Assembly (NCBI GenBank): GCA_030532515.1
Contig: JAUNKY010000008.1
Span: 1-64,000 of the forward strand
DNA: 64,000 nt
Source of the DNA: Actinomycetaceae bacterium
Lineage (GTDB): Bacteria > Actinomycetota > Actinomycetes > Actinomycetales > Actinomycetaceae
Direction: 5' to 3'
The notes beneath the pieces are model-generated. The model was not told the DNA's origin, did no database searches, and was given only the letters and a program-made list of their open reading frames with translations. This document shows, piece by piece, positions 8,330 through 18,403 of this stretch (positions within the stretch are counted from its first letter, which is position 1; the number at the start of each line of letters is the position of its first letter). Both the position numbers and the translations under genes were made by a program.

Positions 8330-8364
8330 ATAGGGATATTGCTATACTCAGTGAGGAGGTAAAC

Positions 8365-8970
8365 ATGGCCCAGCTCGCAATCACCGATTTAAAAGTCGCA
8401 TACGGTGAAAACACGATTATCAACGGACTTTCTTTCAACGTTGAACCCGGAGAAATTATCGCCCTCATCGGTGAAAACGGAGCCGGTAAAAGCACCGTCC
8501 TCAAAGCTCTTGCCGGATTCCACCCAATGACCTACAGCAGTTTCAAACTAAACGGCATTGAAACCGTCCCCCAATCTGACCTGCACCTAAGCCGAACCTA
8601 CTCGGTCATGGACAACTTCACCTGGATCCGCGGTTTCACCCTCTGGGACAACTACCTGCTACTAGGAAAAGGCAAAACCGTAGCGCAAATCGAATACGCC
8701 ATGGAACTATTCAACGTCGCCGACCTGGCAAACCGCTACCCACGCACCCTCTCAACCGGGCAATACCAACGCGCCTCCTTAGCCACCCTCCTGATGCGCG
8801 ACTGGGACATCCTCTTCCTAGACGAACCCGAACAACGCCTGGACACAGCTTCGGTAGAATTAGTTGCCGACATCCTCACAAACCACTTGGAGGACCGGTG
8901 CGTTTTAATGGCCAGCCACTCTAGAGACCTCATCCAGCGCACCGACGCGTTAGAGCTACGTCTTTCCTAG
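8365..8970 (+). CDS. ABC transporter ATP-binding protein
   Basis: A compact 201-residue nucleotide-binding domain. Walker A GENGAGKST is at residues 36-44, an ABC signature variant reads LSTGQYQR near 130, Walker B with catalytic Glu is ILFLDEPEQ, and an H-loop His lies in MASHS. It should energise the membrane protein encoded eight bases downstream. The ATG at 8365 follows a good GTGAGGAGG site; upstream in-frame starts lie inside the repeat array. A TATACT hexamer at 8343-8348 is a possible -10. The transported substrate is unknown. Confidence 0.88.
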   Translation: MAQLAITDLKVAYGENTIINGLSFNVEPGEIIALIGENGAGKSTVLKALAGFHPMTYSSFKLNGIETVPQSDLHLSRTYSVMDNFTWIRGFTLWDNYLLLGKGKTVAQIEYAMELFNVADLANRYPRTLSTGQYQRASLATLLMRDWDILFLDEPEQRLDTASVELVADILTNHLEDRCVLMASHSRDLIQRTDALELRLS

Positions 8971-8978
8971 GGCGGAAA

Positions 8979-10358
8979 ATGCACCATTCATTATTAGACC
9001 GCCTGGGAACCGCCCTGGCCGCCCTAATGGGCCTTACCCTCTGGTTATCTTTCCTCTACAACTACGCGACCATTATCAGCAAACTATTACCCGCTGACCC
9101 AAATGCGCAAACCACCCTCATTGTCGGTTTGATAAGCGTTATTAGCGCCATGACAGTGGAACTTATCCATAAACTGGGGCCGGCCAGTGCTCACACCGCA
9201 GAAGCCATTTTTGGGAATTTAAAACGCGTCGCCAAAGGACACCTCTTCCAAACCTACTTTTGGGTCAGCACCCTGGTTATTCTTGCTGCCTCAACCCTGG
9301 CATTCCTCCCATTCTCTGCGCGCGACAAAGTAATCGGAATCAGCGTTCTAATAGCGACACTAGGCTACCTTCCGAGCTTCCAACGCCTCCAAAAACACGG
9401 GCGGGAAAACGCCAAAAAATACCTGGGTAAGACTCTCTATGGCATCTGGCTCGGCTACCTCCTTCTAACAGCCACGCTGCCAGAAACTACCCATACCTAC
9501 CTCTGGGTTCTTTACCTGGGAGCACAACTGCTGGCTCTAGTGGGCGCCCTCGGAATCAGCCTCATTAGCACCAGCCACAACCAATTCGCACCCCGCTGGC
9601 TGCTTATCAAAGCCGGAGGATACCGCGATGGCATTGCAATGACCGCTATCTCGGGTAACAAATTGGCGATGCAACTCTACCAAGACCAAGCCGCCCCCAC
9701 CAGTGCCAAACCCATTAAAAATCAAGCGAATAAAGCACTGTTGCTGGTAACGTTGCTCTGGCGACGCAACTATCGAATCGTTATCCCACAAATAGCGGGC
9801 GGCGTTTTCACCGTCTTCCTTTACCAATACGCATCCCAGCCCGCAGTCTACTTGGGGACCGCCCTGATCACTATCTGGAGCGTCAATAAGCTGCTTCCGC
9901 TCTGGGAAGACTGGGCAACCAGTGAAGCCACTCAAAGAATGGTACTGGGAAGTCTCAGCACAAACGTAGTGAAAGCAAAGAGAATTAACTACTTCCTCTA
10001 CCTAAGTGTGCTCACCGGATTAAGCTTCTTTTTCCCCGCAATCATCGCTCTGGCACTGCAAGCGGGCTACCTATGGCCACTAAGCCTTATGATCATTAGC
10101 CTGATAGGATTTGCTGCTCATCTGCATGAGAAAGCTAAAGACCTACAGCTTAAGACTGTGCGTCCACCGGTAATCACCCCGGATGGCATGGTAATCGAAG
10201 TGCAGGATTTTAGTAACCTCCAAACTTGGTTCCTACCCGCTTTCATAATGCCGGTAGCAACCATCATTGTTGGACAAACGGGTGGATTAGTGTTGGGGCT
10301 TCTGCTATTAGGCGTATACGCGACGTTGGCAAAAAACGCTGCGAAAACCTTTAGCTAA
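8979..10358 (+). CDS. Large polytopic membrane protein, probable partner of the upstream ABC ATPase
   Basis: A 459-residue protein with roughly ten to twelve hydrophobic segments. These include residues about 10-30, 45-62, 95-115, 122-140, 150-170 and 175-197, with more in the C-terminal half. A cytosolic basic loop (GNLKRVAKG) and a central hydrophilic stretch (about 210-255) interrupt them. Size and pairing with a stand-alone ATPase recall actinobacterial ABC membrane proteins of the DUF6297 kind, but this is a guess from layout. It starts 8 bases after the ATPase stop and ends before a perfect terminator, so the two genes form a two-gene operon. Confidence 0.75.
   Translation: MHHSLLDRLGTALAALMGLTLWLSFLYNYATIISKLLPADPNAQTTLIVGLISVISAMTVELIHKLGPASAHTAEAIFGNLKRVAKGHLFQTYFWVSTLVILAASTLAFLPFSARDKVIGISVLIATLGYLPSFQRLQKHGRENAKKYLGKTLYGIWLGYLLLTATLPETTHTYLWVLYLGAQLLALVGALGISLISTSHNQFAPRWLLIKAGGYRDGIAMTAISGNKLAMQLYQDQAAPTSAKPIKNQANKALLLVTLLWRRNYRIVIPQIAGGVFTVFLYQYASQPAVYLGTALITIWSVNKLLPLWEDWATSEATQRMVLGSLSTNVVKAKRINYFLYLSVLTGLSFFFPAIIALALQAGYLWPLSLMIISLIGFAAHLHEKAKDLQLKTVRPPVITPDGMVIEVQDFSNLQTWFLPAFIMPVATIIVGQTGGLVLGLLLLGVYATLAKNAAKTFS
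9545..9556 (+). repeat. Dispersed CGCCCTCGGRAW motif inside the membrane-protein gene
   Basis: CGCCCTCGGAAT, read here in the codons for Gly-Ala-Leu-Gly-Ile. Confidence 0.5.
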
Positions 10359-10385
10359 GTGGATATCTAAAAGCCCAGTTAAAAC

Positions 10386-10415
10386 TAAGTGCCGCTTCAA
10401 AAGAAGCGGCACTTA
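10386..10415. terminator. Perfect bidirectional terminator
   Basis: TAAGTGCCGCTTC and its exact complement form a 13-bp stem with an AAAA loop, between the convergent membrane-protein and lipoprotein genes. Confidence 0.9.
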
Positions 10416-10439
10416 AACCATTTGTAGTTAACCTAAACG

Positions 10440-11450
10440 CTATTTAGCTGGCGCAGCTGGAACGATCCCGGGCAGGGCAGTACCTAAAGGAAACTCACTC
10501 TCAGCAATCAACTCAACTAGAACTGCGTACGCAAACGAAGACTGCGGTAGCTGTGCAGAAAACGACTTTCCCGCCTGCGGACTCTCTCCCACAGCTAACG
10601 CCGTACTAACCAGTAGCTGGTCGAAAAGGCGCGGCAAAACCTGTGGCAAGGGAGCTTTTCCAGCTACGGCTTCTGACGCTCCGACGCAAGAGTTAAGCCG
10701 TTTATCAGCCACTTGTAAGCTCAGGGCAGCGGAAATATTTTGCTCTAACTGCAACGAAAGTTGCCGCACCCGCGGATGCCAAACCTCCAGATCCGCACTG
10801 GTAGCCCGCGCAGTGAAAGCTGGCATTACCTGCAACGCACAATCCCAGTCCCGCAGGGCTAAAGAGATTTGTGCGGCGTCCTCGGGAAACGAATCCACTG
10901 TGGGGAAGAAATGCTCATCCGCTGCCAACTTAGCGCGCAACTGATCCCACGAACCATCCGCCTGCGCCAAACGAATCCCGGTATAGATCCGCGTCACCGA
11001 AACTGACGCTGCCAGCTGTCGGTCAGACGCTGACTCAATTTGGGGCAAAATCCGCAAAGTATTAAAACCATCGGTAACTAACTGCTCCGCTAACTCAGCC
11101 GGCGAGCTTGAAAAAGCAGGCAAATCAGCACCCGGAGGAAGCGGCGCCCCCTGCGGAATCCCCTGCGGCCAAGGATTCCAGACGCCACCCAAAGCCTGCT
11201 GGCGCGCGGGTGAATCCGCCACAAACTGCTGTAGCAGCGGCTGGCAAGCCTTGCAATCACGCACTTTCTGGGCGGCCTCGGCAAAACGCACTTCACTGGC
11301 AACTAACTCTTGCAACTTCACAGAATCAGCAGAAATTTCCGGCAAGATCGGATGCCCGTAATCCCAGTGCACAGAACAGGCGGACAAAGACAACGCCACT
11401 GCCGCCACACCCGTTAAAGAAAGAAAACTACGGGAGAAACGTCTAAACAT
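10440..11450 (-). CDS. Lipoprotein, possibly with a DUF4439-type ferritin-like domain
   Basis: A 336-residue exported lipoprotein. The signal peptide has a basic start (MFRRFSR), a hydrophobic core and a lipobox LSAC with the lipidated Cys at residue 25. The C-terminal helix SFAYAVLVELIAESEFPLG and the alanine-rich helical make-up suit a four-helix ferritin-like fold. In mycobacteria a DUF4439 gene also lies next to rimP, which supports the guess. Cys residues at DCKACQ could form a disulfide or bind metal. The ATG at 11450 gives the lipoprotein signal; an upstream start at 11528 would bury it. It is divergent from rimP. Confidence 0.65.
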   Translation of the reverse strand: MFRRFSRSFLSLTGVAAVALSLSACSVHWDYGHPILPEISADSVKLQELVASEVRFAEAAQKVRDCKACQPLLQQFVADSPARQQALGGVWNPWPQGIPQGAPLPPGADLPAFSSSPAELAEQLVTDGFNTLRILPQIESASDRQLAASVSVTRIYTGIRLAQADGSWDQLRAKLAADEHFFPTVDSFPEDAAQISLALRDWDCALQVMPAFTARATSADLEVWHPRVRQLSLQLEQNISAALSLQVADKRLNSCVGASEAVAGKAPLPQVLPRLFDQLLVSTALAVGESPQAGKSFSAQLPQSSFAYAVLVELIAESEFPLGTALPGIVPAAPAK

Positions 11451-11578
11451 AGGAATATCACCACTAAATTGCTTGTGAGAATAGGAAAACGAGCGAACAT
11501 TAGGCATAATAGGAAACCTAGTCATCATTAACTATCATTCCATGACTATGGTCAAAATGACGACATTGAGGAGCACAT

Positions 11579-12076
11579 GTGAGCAACACTGAACTACAAG
11601 AAACTATCGCCAACATTGTGCTACCCGTCTTAGATACCGACTTTTTCCTGGAAAACGTAACCGTAAAAACCGGCAACGAAACCACCGTGCGAATCACCGT
11701 GGACTTAACGACCGGCACCGACCTGCTTAGCTCAGACCAGCTGCAGGAAATCTCTTGGGCAATCTCTGAAGCTTTAGACCAAGCCGACCCTATTGCCGGT
11801 GCATACAACCTGGAAATTTCTAGCCCCGGAGCGGAACGCCGCCTGCAAACGCTACGTCACTTTGAACGTAGCCTAGGGCGCCTGGTGGAACTCACTTTGA
11901 AAGATAAGACGAAACTTACCGGCTACCTCAAAGCAGTAGAGGGAACTACCCTCACCCTGCAAAAGAAGGTAGACCCAGCCAAACCTGGAATGAAAGCTCC
12001 AGAAGGCGAAACCATTACTTTAGAACACGACAACATTTCTAAAGCTCGCGTGCGCGTCGAGTTCGGAAACCTCTAA
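11579..12076 (+). CDS. rimP: Ribosome maturation factor RimP
   Basis: RimP binds the 30S precursor and is needed for 16S rRNA maturation. The 165-residue protein has the conserved EISSPGAERRL segment (about 81-91) ending the N-terminal domain and a C-terminal SH3-like barrel (GRLVELTLKDKTKLTGYL). The GTG at 11579 follows TTGAGGAGC. It opens the classic rimP-nusA-ylxR-infB-rbfA-truB order; nusA begins 14 bases after its stop. Confidence 0.95.
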   Translation: MSNTELQETIANIVLPVLDTDFFLENVTVKTGNETTVRITVDLTTGTDLLSSDQLQEISWAISEALDQADPIAGAYNLEISSPGAERRLQTLRHFERSLGRLVELTLKDKTKLTGYLKAVEGTTLTLQKKVDPAKPGMKAPEGETITLEHDNISKARVRVEFGNL

Positions 12077-12090
12077 ATCAAGGAGTCACA

Positions 12091-13134
12091 GTGGAAATCG
12101 ATTTGGCCGCTTTACGAGAAGTCGAAAGCACCCTAGAAATCGACGGGGTAACCCTGGTTAAAGCCATCGAAGATGCGCTTTTGAAGGTTTACCACAAGAT
12201 GCCTGGCTCCATTAAAGAAGCCCGCATCGAAATTGACCGTAAAACCGGTAAAGTTGCGGTAATGGCAACGGAATTCGACGACGACGATAACCCAATCGGC
12301 GAATTCGATGACACCCCTAAGGAATTTGGGCGCATCGCCACTGCCACCGCGCGTTCCATCATCACCCAGCGTATTCGCGAAGCTGATGACTCTAAGGTTC
12401 TGGGCGAGTTCCGCAATAAGACCGGCACAATCGTTGTGGGCACTGTTGAAGCACACTCCAATCCGCACCTGACGCTTCTACGCGTAGGTGAGTTTGAAGC
12501 TATCTTGCCTGAAGCTGAAAAAGTTCCCGGTGAAACCTATGAACACGGTAAGGTCATTCGCGCTTACGTAGTTGACGTAACCCGCGGTGAACGTGGCGCA
12601 CGCATCACGGTATCGCGTTCCCACCCAAACTTCGTCGAAGCCCTCTTTGCCCGTGAAGTACCAGAAATCGCAGATGGGCTGGTGGAAATTAAGTCCGTTG
12701 CCCGTGAAGCTGGACACCGCACGAAGATTGCCGTTGCTGCTTTGGAACCAGGCGTAAATGCCAAGGGGGCTTGCATTGGGCCAATGGGACGGCGCGTGCG
12801 CAACGTGATGACTGAACTGCAGGGCGAAAAGATCGATATTGTCGACTACTCGGCAGACCCAGCCCGCTACATTGCGAACTCTTTGTCACCAGCCCGCGTA
12901 TCTTCAGTGACTATCGACTCATTGGCTGAAAAGAAAGCCACGGTGATCGTCCCTGACTTCCAGTTCTCTTTGGCGATTGGACGCGAAGGTCAGAATGCGC
13001 GTCTGGCGGCTCGTCTGTGTGGCTTCCACATTGACATTCACTCTGATACGGAAGCTGGTTATGGGGTAATGGCTTCTGATGTTTCCCGCCCAGACGTGAG
13101 CAACGCTTCACAAAATGAGGACGAAGTTTACTGA
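12091..13134 (+). CDS. nusA: Transcription termination/antitermination factor NusA
   Basis: NusA binds RNA polymerase and nascent RNA to control pausing, termination and rRNA antitermination. At 347 residues it is the short actinobacterial form: N-terminal domain, S1 domain (about 110-180, TGTIVGTVEAH onward) and two KH domains (GACIGPMGRRVRNV and the later SLAIGREGQNARLAARL). The acidic C-terminal repeats of the enterobacterial form are absent. The GTG start at 12091 follows AAGGAG, with a 14-base gap from rimP. Confidence 0.96.
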   Translation: MEIDLAALREVESTLEIDGVTLVKAIEDALLKVYHKMPGSIKEARIEIDRKTGKVAVMATEFDDDDNPIGEFDDTPKEFGRIATATARSIITQRIREADDSKVLGEFRNKTGTIVVGTVEAHSNPHLTLLRVGEFEAILPEAEKVPGETYEHGKVIRAYVVDVTRGERGARITVSRSHPNFVEALFAREVPEIADGLVEIKSVAREAGHRTKIAVAALEPGVNAKGACIGPMGRRVRNVMTELQGEKIDIVDYSADPARYIANSLSPARVSSVTIDSLAEKKATVIVPDFQFSLAIGREGQNARLAARLCGFHIDIHSDTEAGYGVMASDVSRPDVSNASQNEDEVY

Positions 13135-13220
13135 TTTAAGCGGTAAAATATAAGCTTGGGACGTTTCGATGTCGGGTAGATTCGTAATCGCCCGCAGAAA
13201 CCAACTTAGAAAGGCACCTC

Positions 13221-13529
13221 ATGGGACATCCGGTTATGCGCCAATGCGTAGGATGTAAAGAGGTGACAGACCGGCGAAATCTGGTGCGTTGCGTGTATGT
13301 AGCGGAATCTGACGCGGTTGAAGTAGATCCTTCCCAAACGTTACCTGGGCGTGGTGCCTGGGTACACGCTGCTCCGAAATGTATTCAAAAAGGGATTCGA
13401 GACCGCGGTTTCGTACGCGCCTTGAAACTGACGGAACGCAGTAAAGCGTCATTAAGCGTAACCGAAGCATGGCAAAAGTTAGCGGATGACGTACTCCAGT
13501 GCGCACGGTGCGCATTGCAGCAGAGTTAA
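13221..13529 (+). CDS. ylxR: YlxR family RNA-binding protein (DUF448)
   Basis: A small protein of 102 residues with the YlxR hallmarks MRQCVGC (residues 6-12) and GRGAWVH (44-50). The family sits between nusA and infB in many Gram-positive bacteria and has been linked to RNA binding, RNase P and nucleoid roles. The ATG at 13221 follows an AAAGG site; an internal ATG at 13236 is an alternative. Confidence 0.93.
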   Translation: MGHPVMRQCVGCKEVTDRRNLVRCVYVAESDAVEVDPSQTLPGRGAWVHAAPKCIQKGIRDRGFVRALKLTERSKASLSVTEAWQKLADDVLQCARCALQQS

Positions 13530-13637
13530 TGGAAGCGGGTTGGAAGCTGATGGGCACCCGATGAGTACCCAGCGATGAGCTGCCAGCAAAAATAACGGTC
13601 CCTCCTGAATGAGGGAAGGACCTCAGACAGGAGAAAA

Positions 13638-16499
13638 GTGGCAAAGTTGCGTGTTCACGAGCTTGCGAAAGAGCTCGGCATCACGAGTAAAGATTTGCTC
13701 GCGTTTTTAAAGGAAAATGGCGAATTCGTAAAGTCGGCATCTTCGACTATCGAAGCGCCAGTAATCCGCATGGTACGCGAGAAACTAGAAGTTAAAACGG
13801 CTGAAAAACCAGCCCCTAAGACAGCAAAAGCAAAGGCAAAACCAGCCGAAGCTACCGCTTCCAGCGAAACCGTTGAAGCACCGGCAGCGGCCTCGGAAGA
13901 ATCCGAAGCCACCGCCCCAGTTGCTGAAGAACCTAAGGCTGCCAAGAAGGCGAAGCCTGCAGAACCGGCGGCAAAAGCCCCTGCGAAGCCAAAACCAGCA
14001 GCTAAAGCAGCTGAAAAGCAAGTTGAAAAGCCAGCTGAAAAGCCAGAAGCACCTGCTCAGGAAGCTGCGAAGCCAGCTCCTAAACCAGCTGCTGAAGCTC
14101 CGCGCCCAGCCGCTCCGGCAGGCCCCCGCCCCGGCAACAATCCTTACGCTTCCAGCCAAGGAATGCCTCGCCCAGGTGGCACCGGCGGCCCTCGCCCGGG
14201 ACCTCGCCCCGGCCCACGCCCCGGCAACAATCCTTACGCTTCCAGCCAAGGAATGCCTCGCCCAGGTGGCACCGGCGGTGCCGGAGAAGATAAGCCACGC
14301 GGACAACGCGGCGGTCAGGGACGCGGTCCCGCAGGCGCAGCCGGCACAGGTCGCGGCCGTGGCCCACGCCCAGGCGGCACCCCAACTGATAAGCCTCGCG
14401 CACCACGCCCAGAAGCAACTGGCGAAAACACTGAAGCCACCGCAACTGAACGTCGCAGTGGTGGCCGTGGCCCACGCCCAGGTGGCGCTGGCTTCGGTGG
14501 CGGTGTACCAGCAAATAATGCTCCAGCTGCAGGCGGTCCAGCCCCACGCGGCGGTCGCGGTGGTCGCGGCGCAACCCAGGGTGCATTCGGTCGTGGCACC
14601 GGCGGTGGCAAGAAGGCCCGGAAGAACAAGAAGAACAAGCGTCAAGAGTTCGAACAGCAGAATGCGCCGGTAATCGGTGGCGTCCAGATTCCACGCGGAA
14701 ATGGCGCTACTGTGCGTATTCGCCAAGGTGCTTCTTTGGCTGACTTCGCAGAACGTATCGAAGTTAACCCAGCATCGTTGATTACCGTCTTGTTCCACCT
14801 GGGTGAAATGGCTACTGCCACGCAGTCTTTGGATGAAGACACCTTCGCACTGCTCGGTGAAGAACTGGGCTACGACGTGCAGGTAGTTTCTCCGGAAGAC
14901 GAAGATCGTGAACTGTTGGAATCCTTCGACATTGACTTAGAAGCCGAAGAACTAGACGACGTAGATCACCTGCAGGTGCGTCCACCAGTGGTAACTGTTA
15001 TGGGTCACGTTGACCACGGTAAAACCAAGTTGCTGGACGCTATTCGCTCTACCGACGTGGTTGACACCGAACACGGTGGCATCACCCAGCACATCGGTGC
15101 CTACCAGGTGCGCGTTCCGCATGATGGGGCAGAACGTCTAATTACCTTCATCGATACCCCTGGTCACGAAGCGTTCACCGCTATGCGTGCCCGTGGTGCG
15201 AAGGCAACGGACATTGCCATCTTGGTAGTTGCTGCCGATGACGGCGTGATGCCGCAGACGGTGGAAGCAATCAACCACGCGCAAGCAGCAGATGTTCCTA
15301 TCGTGGTGGCGGTAAACAAGGTTGATAAGCCTGAAGCTAACCCCGGTAAGATCCGCGCTCAGCTAACCGAATACGGTTTGGTTGCCGTTGAATACGGTGG
15401 CGACACTATGTTCGTTGACGTATCCGCTAAACAACGTCAAGGTATCGCAGACCTGCTGGAATCTGTCTTGCTAACGGCAGATGCAGAACTCGATCTGAGT
15501 GCTAATCCAAAGGCAGAAGCCCGCGGCGTTGCGATTGAAGCTAACCTGGACCGCGGTCGTGGTTCGATGGCTACCATGCTGGTACAGCGCGGTACGCTCC
15601 GCGTTGGCGATTCGATCGTGGCTGGTTCTTCTCACGGTCGTGTCCGCGCGATGTTCGACGAGTGGGGCGAAAACGTTACCGAAGCTGGCCCTTCCCGCCC
15701 AGTGCAGGTTTTGGGTCTAACTTCAGTGCCACGTGCAGGCGATTCATTCCTGGTAGCCTCCGATGACCGTACGGCTCGTCAGATTGCTGATAAGCGTGCT
15801 ACCGCTGAACGTCAAGCGCAGTTGGCGCGTCGCCGCAAGCGTGTTTCCTTGGAAGACTTCGATAAGGTACTTAAAGAAGGCAAGGTTGATACCCTCAACC
15901 TTATCCTTAAGGGTGACGTTTCCGGTGCTGTGGAAGCATTGGAAGACTCCTTGCTGAAGATCGACGTGGGTGAAGAAGTACAGTTGCGGATTATTCACCG
16001 TGGCGTTGGTGCGATTACCCAGAACGACGTTAACTTGGCAACCGTTGACAACGCGGTTATCATCGGCTTCAACGTTCGCCCCACCGAGCAGATTGCTCGC
16101 CTGGCTGACGAAGAAGGCGTAGAAGTTAAGTACTACACCGTTATCTATTCGGCAATCGAAGAAGTGGAAGCAGCCATGAAGGGCATGCTGAAGCCAATCT
16201 ACGAGGAAGTACAGCTGGGTACTGCAGAAATCCGTCAGGTTTTCCGCTCTGGCAAGTACGGCAACATTGCCGGTTGTATCATCCGTTCTGGCACGATTAA
16301 GCGTGGCACTAATGCTCGTTTGATTCGTGAAGGTGTGGTTCTGCAGGAAAACTTGGAAATCAAGTCCCTGCGCCGCGAAAAGGACGATGTCACCGAAGTA
16401 CGCGAAGGCTACGAATGTGGTATGACCCTGGGTTGGAAGGATATCGCTGAAGGCGACATCATTGAAACTTGGGAACTGCGCGAGAAGGCCCGCGACTAA
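13638..16499 (+). CDS. infB: Translation initiation factor IF-2
   Basis: IF-2 is the GTPase that brings initiator tRNA to the ribosome. The 953-residue protein starts with the IF2N helix region ([13 protein letters not shown]). A very long Ala/Lys/Pro then Gly/Arg/Pro-rich linker follows (about 50-340), with a perfectly duplicated 62-bp stretch. A second IF2N domain precedes the GTPase domain: GHVDHGKT (about 455-462), DTPGH (about 507-511) and NKVDK (about 560-564). Domains II, III and IV complete it. The GTG at 13638 follows CAGGAGAAAA. The low-complexity linker is normal for actinobacteria. Confidence 0.97.
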   Translation: MAKLRVHELAKELGITSKDLLAFLKENGEFVKSASSTIEAPVIRMVREKLEVKTAEKPAPKTAKAKAKPAEATASSETVEAPAAASEESEATAPVAEEPKAAKKAKPAEPAAKAPAKPKPAAKAAEKQVEKPAEKPEAPAQEAAKPAPKPAAEAPRPAAPAGPRPGNNPYASSQGMPRPGGTGGPRPGPRPGPRPGNNPYASSQGMPRPGGTGGAGEDKPRGQRGGQGRGPAGAAGTGRGRGPRPGGTPTDKPRAPRPEATGENTEATATERRSGGRGPRPGGAGFGGGVPANNAPAAGGPAPRGGRGGRGATQGAFGRGTGGGKKARKNKKNKRQEFEQQNAPVIGGVQIPRGNGATVRIRQGASLADFAERIEVNPASLITVLFHLGEMATATQSLDEDTFALLGEELGYDVQVVSPEDEDRELLESFDIDLEAEELDDVDHLQVRPPVVTVMGHVDHGKTKLLDAIRSTDVVDTEHGGITQHIGAYQVRVPHDGAERLITFIDTPGHEAFTAMRARGAKATDIAILVVAADDGVMPQTVEAINHAQAADVPIVVAVNKVDKPEANPGKIRAQLTEYGLVAVEYGGDTMFVDVSAKQRQGIADLLESVLLTADAELDLSANPKAEARGVAIEANLDRGRGSMATMLVQRGTLRVGDSIVAGSSHGRVRAMFDEWGENVTEAGPSRPVQVLGLTSVPRAGDSFLVASDDRTARQIADKRATAERQAQLARRRKRVSLEDFDKVLKEGKVDTLNLILKGDVSGAVEALEDSLLKIDVGEEVQLRIIHRGVGAITQNDVNLATVDNAVIIGFNVRPTEQIARLADEEGVEVKYYTVIYSAIEEVEAAMKGMLKPIYEEVQLGTAEIRQVFRSGKYGNIAGCIIRSGTIKRGTNARLIREGVVLQENLEIKSLRREKDDVTEVREGYECGMTLGWKDIAEGDIIETWELREKARD
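14127..14278 (+). repeat. Exact 62-bp direct duplication in the infB linker
   Basis: Bases 14127-14188 recur unchanged at 14217-14278 with a 90-bp offset. The duplicate encodes [20 protein letters not shown] twice, in the disordered linker of IF-2. Exact nucleotide identity suggests a recent slippage event or ongoing length variation. Confidence 0.95.
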
Positions 16500-16516
16500 G
16501 CGGCCTTGACTTAACC

Positions 16517-16554
16517 GGTGGGCATCTGGCTAGAGAAGTAGCCGGGTGCCCACC
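16517..16554 (+). terminator. Terminator or attenuator after infB
   Basis: GGTGGGCATCTGGCTA and TAGCCGGGTGCCCACC form a 16-bp stem (two G-T/mismatch positions) around GAGAAG, followed by a modest T run. Confidence 0.65.
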
Positions 16555-16810
16555 TGGCATTTTCTGGGGATTTGCGAGCAGAATTTCCCTTTCCCGAGGG
16601 CGGATCTCACAGGTAAAGAAGTCTGTAAACGCCGAGGTAGTAAATGTGAAAAGTAACTTCCCTTTAGAGGTTTTTAATAATTCACGGTATTTTAGTAGTT
16701 AGGTTTGTAAGTATTCCGGCCGTAGTTGGAACGCAGTACACGCCAGAAATGGTGGAGGCTTGAAAAGGCGGTGCTGCGCCGAACGGAAGCTGGAAAGGGA
16801 AGGATAAGAC
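16555..16810 (+). other. Intergenic region between infB and rbfA
   Basis: About 250 bp without a convincing gene. It holds a perfect copy of the dispersed 14-mer (16590-16603) and an AT-rich stretch near 16660-16700 that could hold an rbfA promoter. No riboswitch fold was recognised. Confidence 0.5.
16590..16603 (-). repeat. Perfect copy of dispersed 14-mer CCGCCCTCGGGAAA
   Basis: Read on the plus strand as TTTCCCGAGGGCGG, in the infB-rbfA gap and not part of a hairpin. Identical to the copies at 19813, 29436 and 56294. Confidence 0.85.
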
Positions 16811-17260
16811 ATGGCAGATCAAAACCGCCAACGTAAGGTTGCTGACCGGATTCAACAGACGGTCGCACAGCTCTTGGAACGCCGCATTAAGGACCCGCGT
16901 TTAGGATTCGTGACTATTACGGACGTCAGCGTTACTGGAGATTTGCAGCACGCGACGATTTTCTATACGGTTTTCGGTAAAGCTTCTGACGCAGAACGCT
17001 CTGCTAAGGCGCTGAACTCAGCAAAAGGTTTAATCCGTTCTGAAGTGGGGAAGGCACTGGGAATTCGGTTGACTCCTTCGATTGAGTTTGTTGCGGATGC
17101 ATTGCCTCAATCGGCGGCGCGGTTGGAAGATGCTTTGGCACGCGCGCAGGCAACTGATCAGCGGGTGGCTGCCCTGGCAGAGAACGCTGAATTTGCGGGT
17201 GAAGCAGACCCCTATAAGCACGATGATGACACTACTGACGTAGAAGCTGAGGATGAGTGA
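16811..17260 (+). CDS. rbfA: Ribosome-binding factor A
   Basis: RbfA binds immature 30S subunits and helps 16S rRNA 5'-end processing. The 149-residue protein shows the KH-like fold signature: RVADRIQ-type N-terminus, [15 protein letters not shown] and [14 protein letters not shown]. An acidic C-terminal tail ([13 protein letters not shown]) extends beyond the core. Its stop overlaps the truB GTG by four bases, so the two are translationally coupled. Confidence 0.95.
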   Translation: MADQNRQRKVADRIQQTVAQLLERRIKDPRLGFVTITDVSVTGDLQHATIFYTVFGKASDAERSAKALNSAKGLIRSEVGKALGIRLTPSIEFVADALPQSAARLEDALARAQATDQRVAALAENAEFAGEADPYKHDDDTTDVEAEDE

Positions 17261-18321
17261 CTGACTCTCAGTTTGCCCCTGTTGCGGATGAAGCTGTAAC
17301 GCTCAAGACGCAGGCATCGAAGAAAGCACGCCTAGAGGTTCCCCGGGCCAGTGAAACTGCTGGTGACGGGCTCTTAATCATTGACAAGCCGGCCGGGGTA
17401 ACCAGCCATGACGTTGTTTCCGCGACCCGTCGTCTAGCTGCGACTCGCAAAGTGGGACATGCCGGCACTCTTGATCCGATGGCAACGGGTATGCTGGTGA
17501 TTGGCGTTGGGAAAGCCACGCGTTTGTTGCACTATATAACCGGCGCTGATAAAGGCTATTATGCGCGGATCCAGCTGGGGGTTTCGACTGATTCAGATGA
17601 TGCTGACGGGGAAATCACGGCAGTTAACTCTATCCCCGCTGAACGCCTCTTTGGGTTAGCTAAAGAAATCGACGCACAAATGCGTTATTTTGTGGGGGAT
17701 ATTATGCAGCGTCCCACCACAGTTTCTGCGATTAAGGTTAATGGCAAACGCGCGCACGCTTTGCATCGCGCCGGTGAAGCAGTTGAGTTAGCGCCCCGCC
17801 CCGTACAGGTTACAAAGTTTGCGCGGGTGAGTGAGATTGACTTCCTTGAAGTTACTTTAGGCGGGGAAACCTATACGTTCGCAGAGTTTGACGTAGTCGT
17901 CGAATGCTCCTCAGGCACTTATGTGCGCGCTTTAGCGCGGGATTTAGGAACTGCCTTAGGTTTAGGTGGTTCTCTTACTGAACTACGTCGTTTCCGGGTA
18001 GGTGCCTGGGAGGCTTCGCAAATGCAAAGTATTGCGCAGCTTAGCGCCCAGGTTGAACAAACCGGTAAGGTGAATGTTTTACCGCTAACGGAAGCCTGTT
18101 TAGGAGCTTACGATAGGTTGGATTTAACTGAAGCGGAAGCTATTTCTTTGTGTAATGGTAACGCTACCCGCCTCAAAGTTACGGATCAAAAAACGCAGAT
18201 TGTAGCAGCTTTGTATGCGGGACAGGTTCGCGCCTTGCTTGAAAAACAGGGGAGTGGTTTCAAGCCCTTGGTTATTTTTGAAACGCAAATGCCCCCTGCT
18301 TCAGAGAACTTAGTGAGCTAA
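17257..18321 (+). CDS. truB: tRNA pseudouridine(55) synthase TruB
   Basis: TruB converts U55 of the tRNA T-arm to pseudouridine. The catalytic Asp is D73 in [15 protein letters not shown] conserved [17 protein letters not shown] opening (38-54) and a C-terminal PUA-like region are present. The 354-residue length includes an N-terminal extension of about 35 residues. The GTG start overlaps the rbfA stop as GTGA. The 4-bp coupling fits the usual rbfA-truB pair. Confidence 0.95.
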   Translation: MTDSQFAPVADEAVTLKTQASKKARLEVPRASETAGDGLLIIDKPAGVTSHDVVSATRRLAATRKVGHAGTLDPMATGMLVIGVGKATRLLHYITGADKGYYARIQLGVSTDSDDADGEITAVNSIPAERLFGLAKEIDAQMRYFVGDIMQRPTTVSAIKVNGKRAHALHRAGEAVELAPRPVQVTKFARVSEIDFLEVTLGGETYTFAEFDVVVECSSGTYVRALARDLGTALGLGGSLTELRRFRVGAWEASQMQSIAQLSAQVEQTGKVNVLPLTEACLGAYDRLDLTEAEAISLCNGNATRLKVTDQKTQIVAALYAGQVRALLEKQGSGFKPLVIFETQMPPASENLVS

Positions 18322-18403
18322 CTGGTGCCATTAGATTGGCGTAAAGAAGTTACTTAGAGGCAAAATAGTTAAGGACTTTATCCGGTAACGGAAGGAAAGA
18401 ACG

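Noticed and set aside
8365..8970. Upstream start for the ATPase gene at 8311
   Set aside because: It would place the N-terminus inside the third palindrome unit; the ATG at 8365 has a good ribosome site and matches the family.
13530..13637. A riboswitch in the ylxR-infB gap
   Set aside because: No conserved aptamer fold was seen in this short stretch.
16469..16702. A 77-residue open frame after infB
   Set aside because: It lies over the infB end, a terminator hairpin and the dispersed 14-mer, with no ribosome site.
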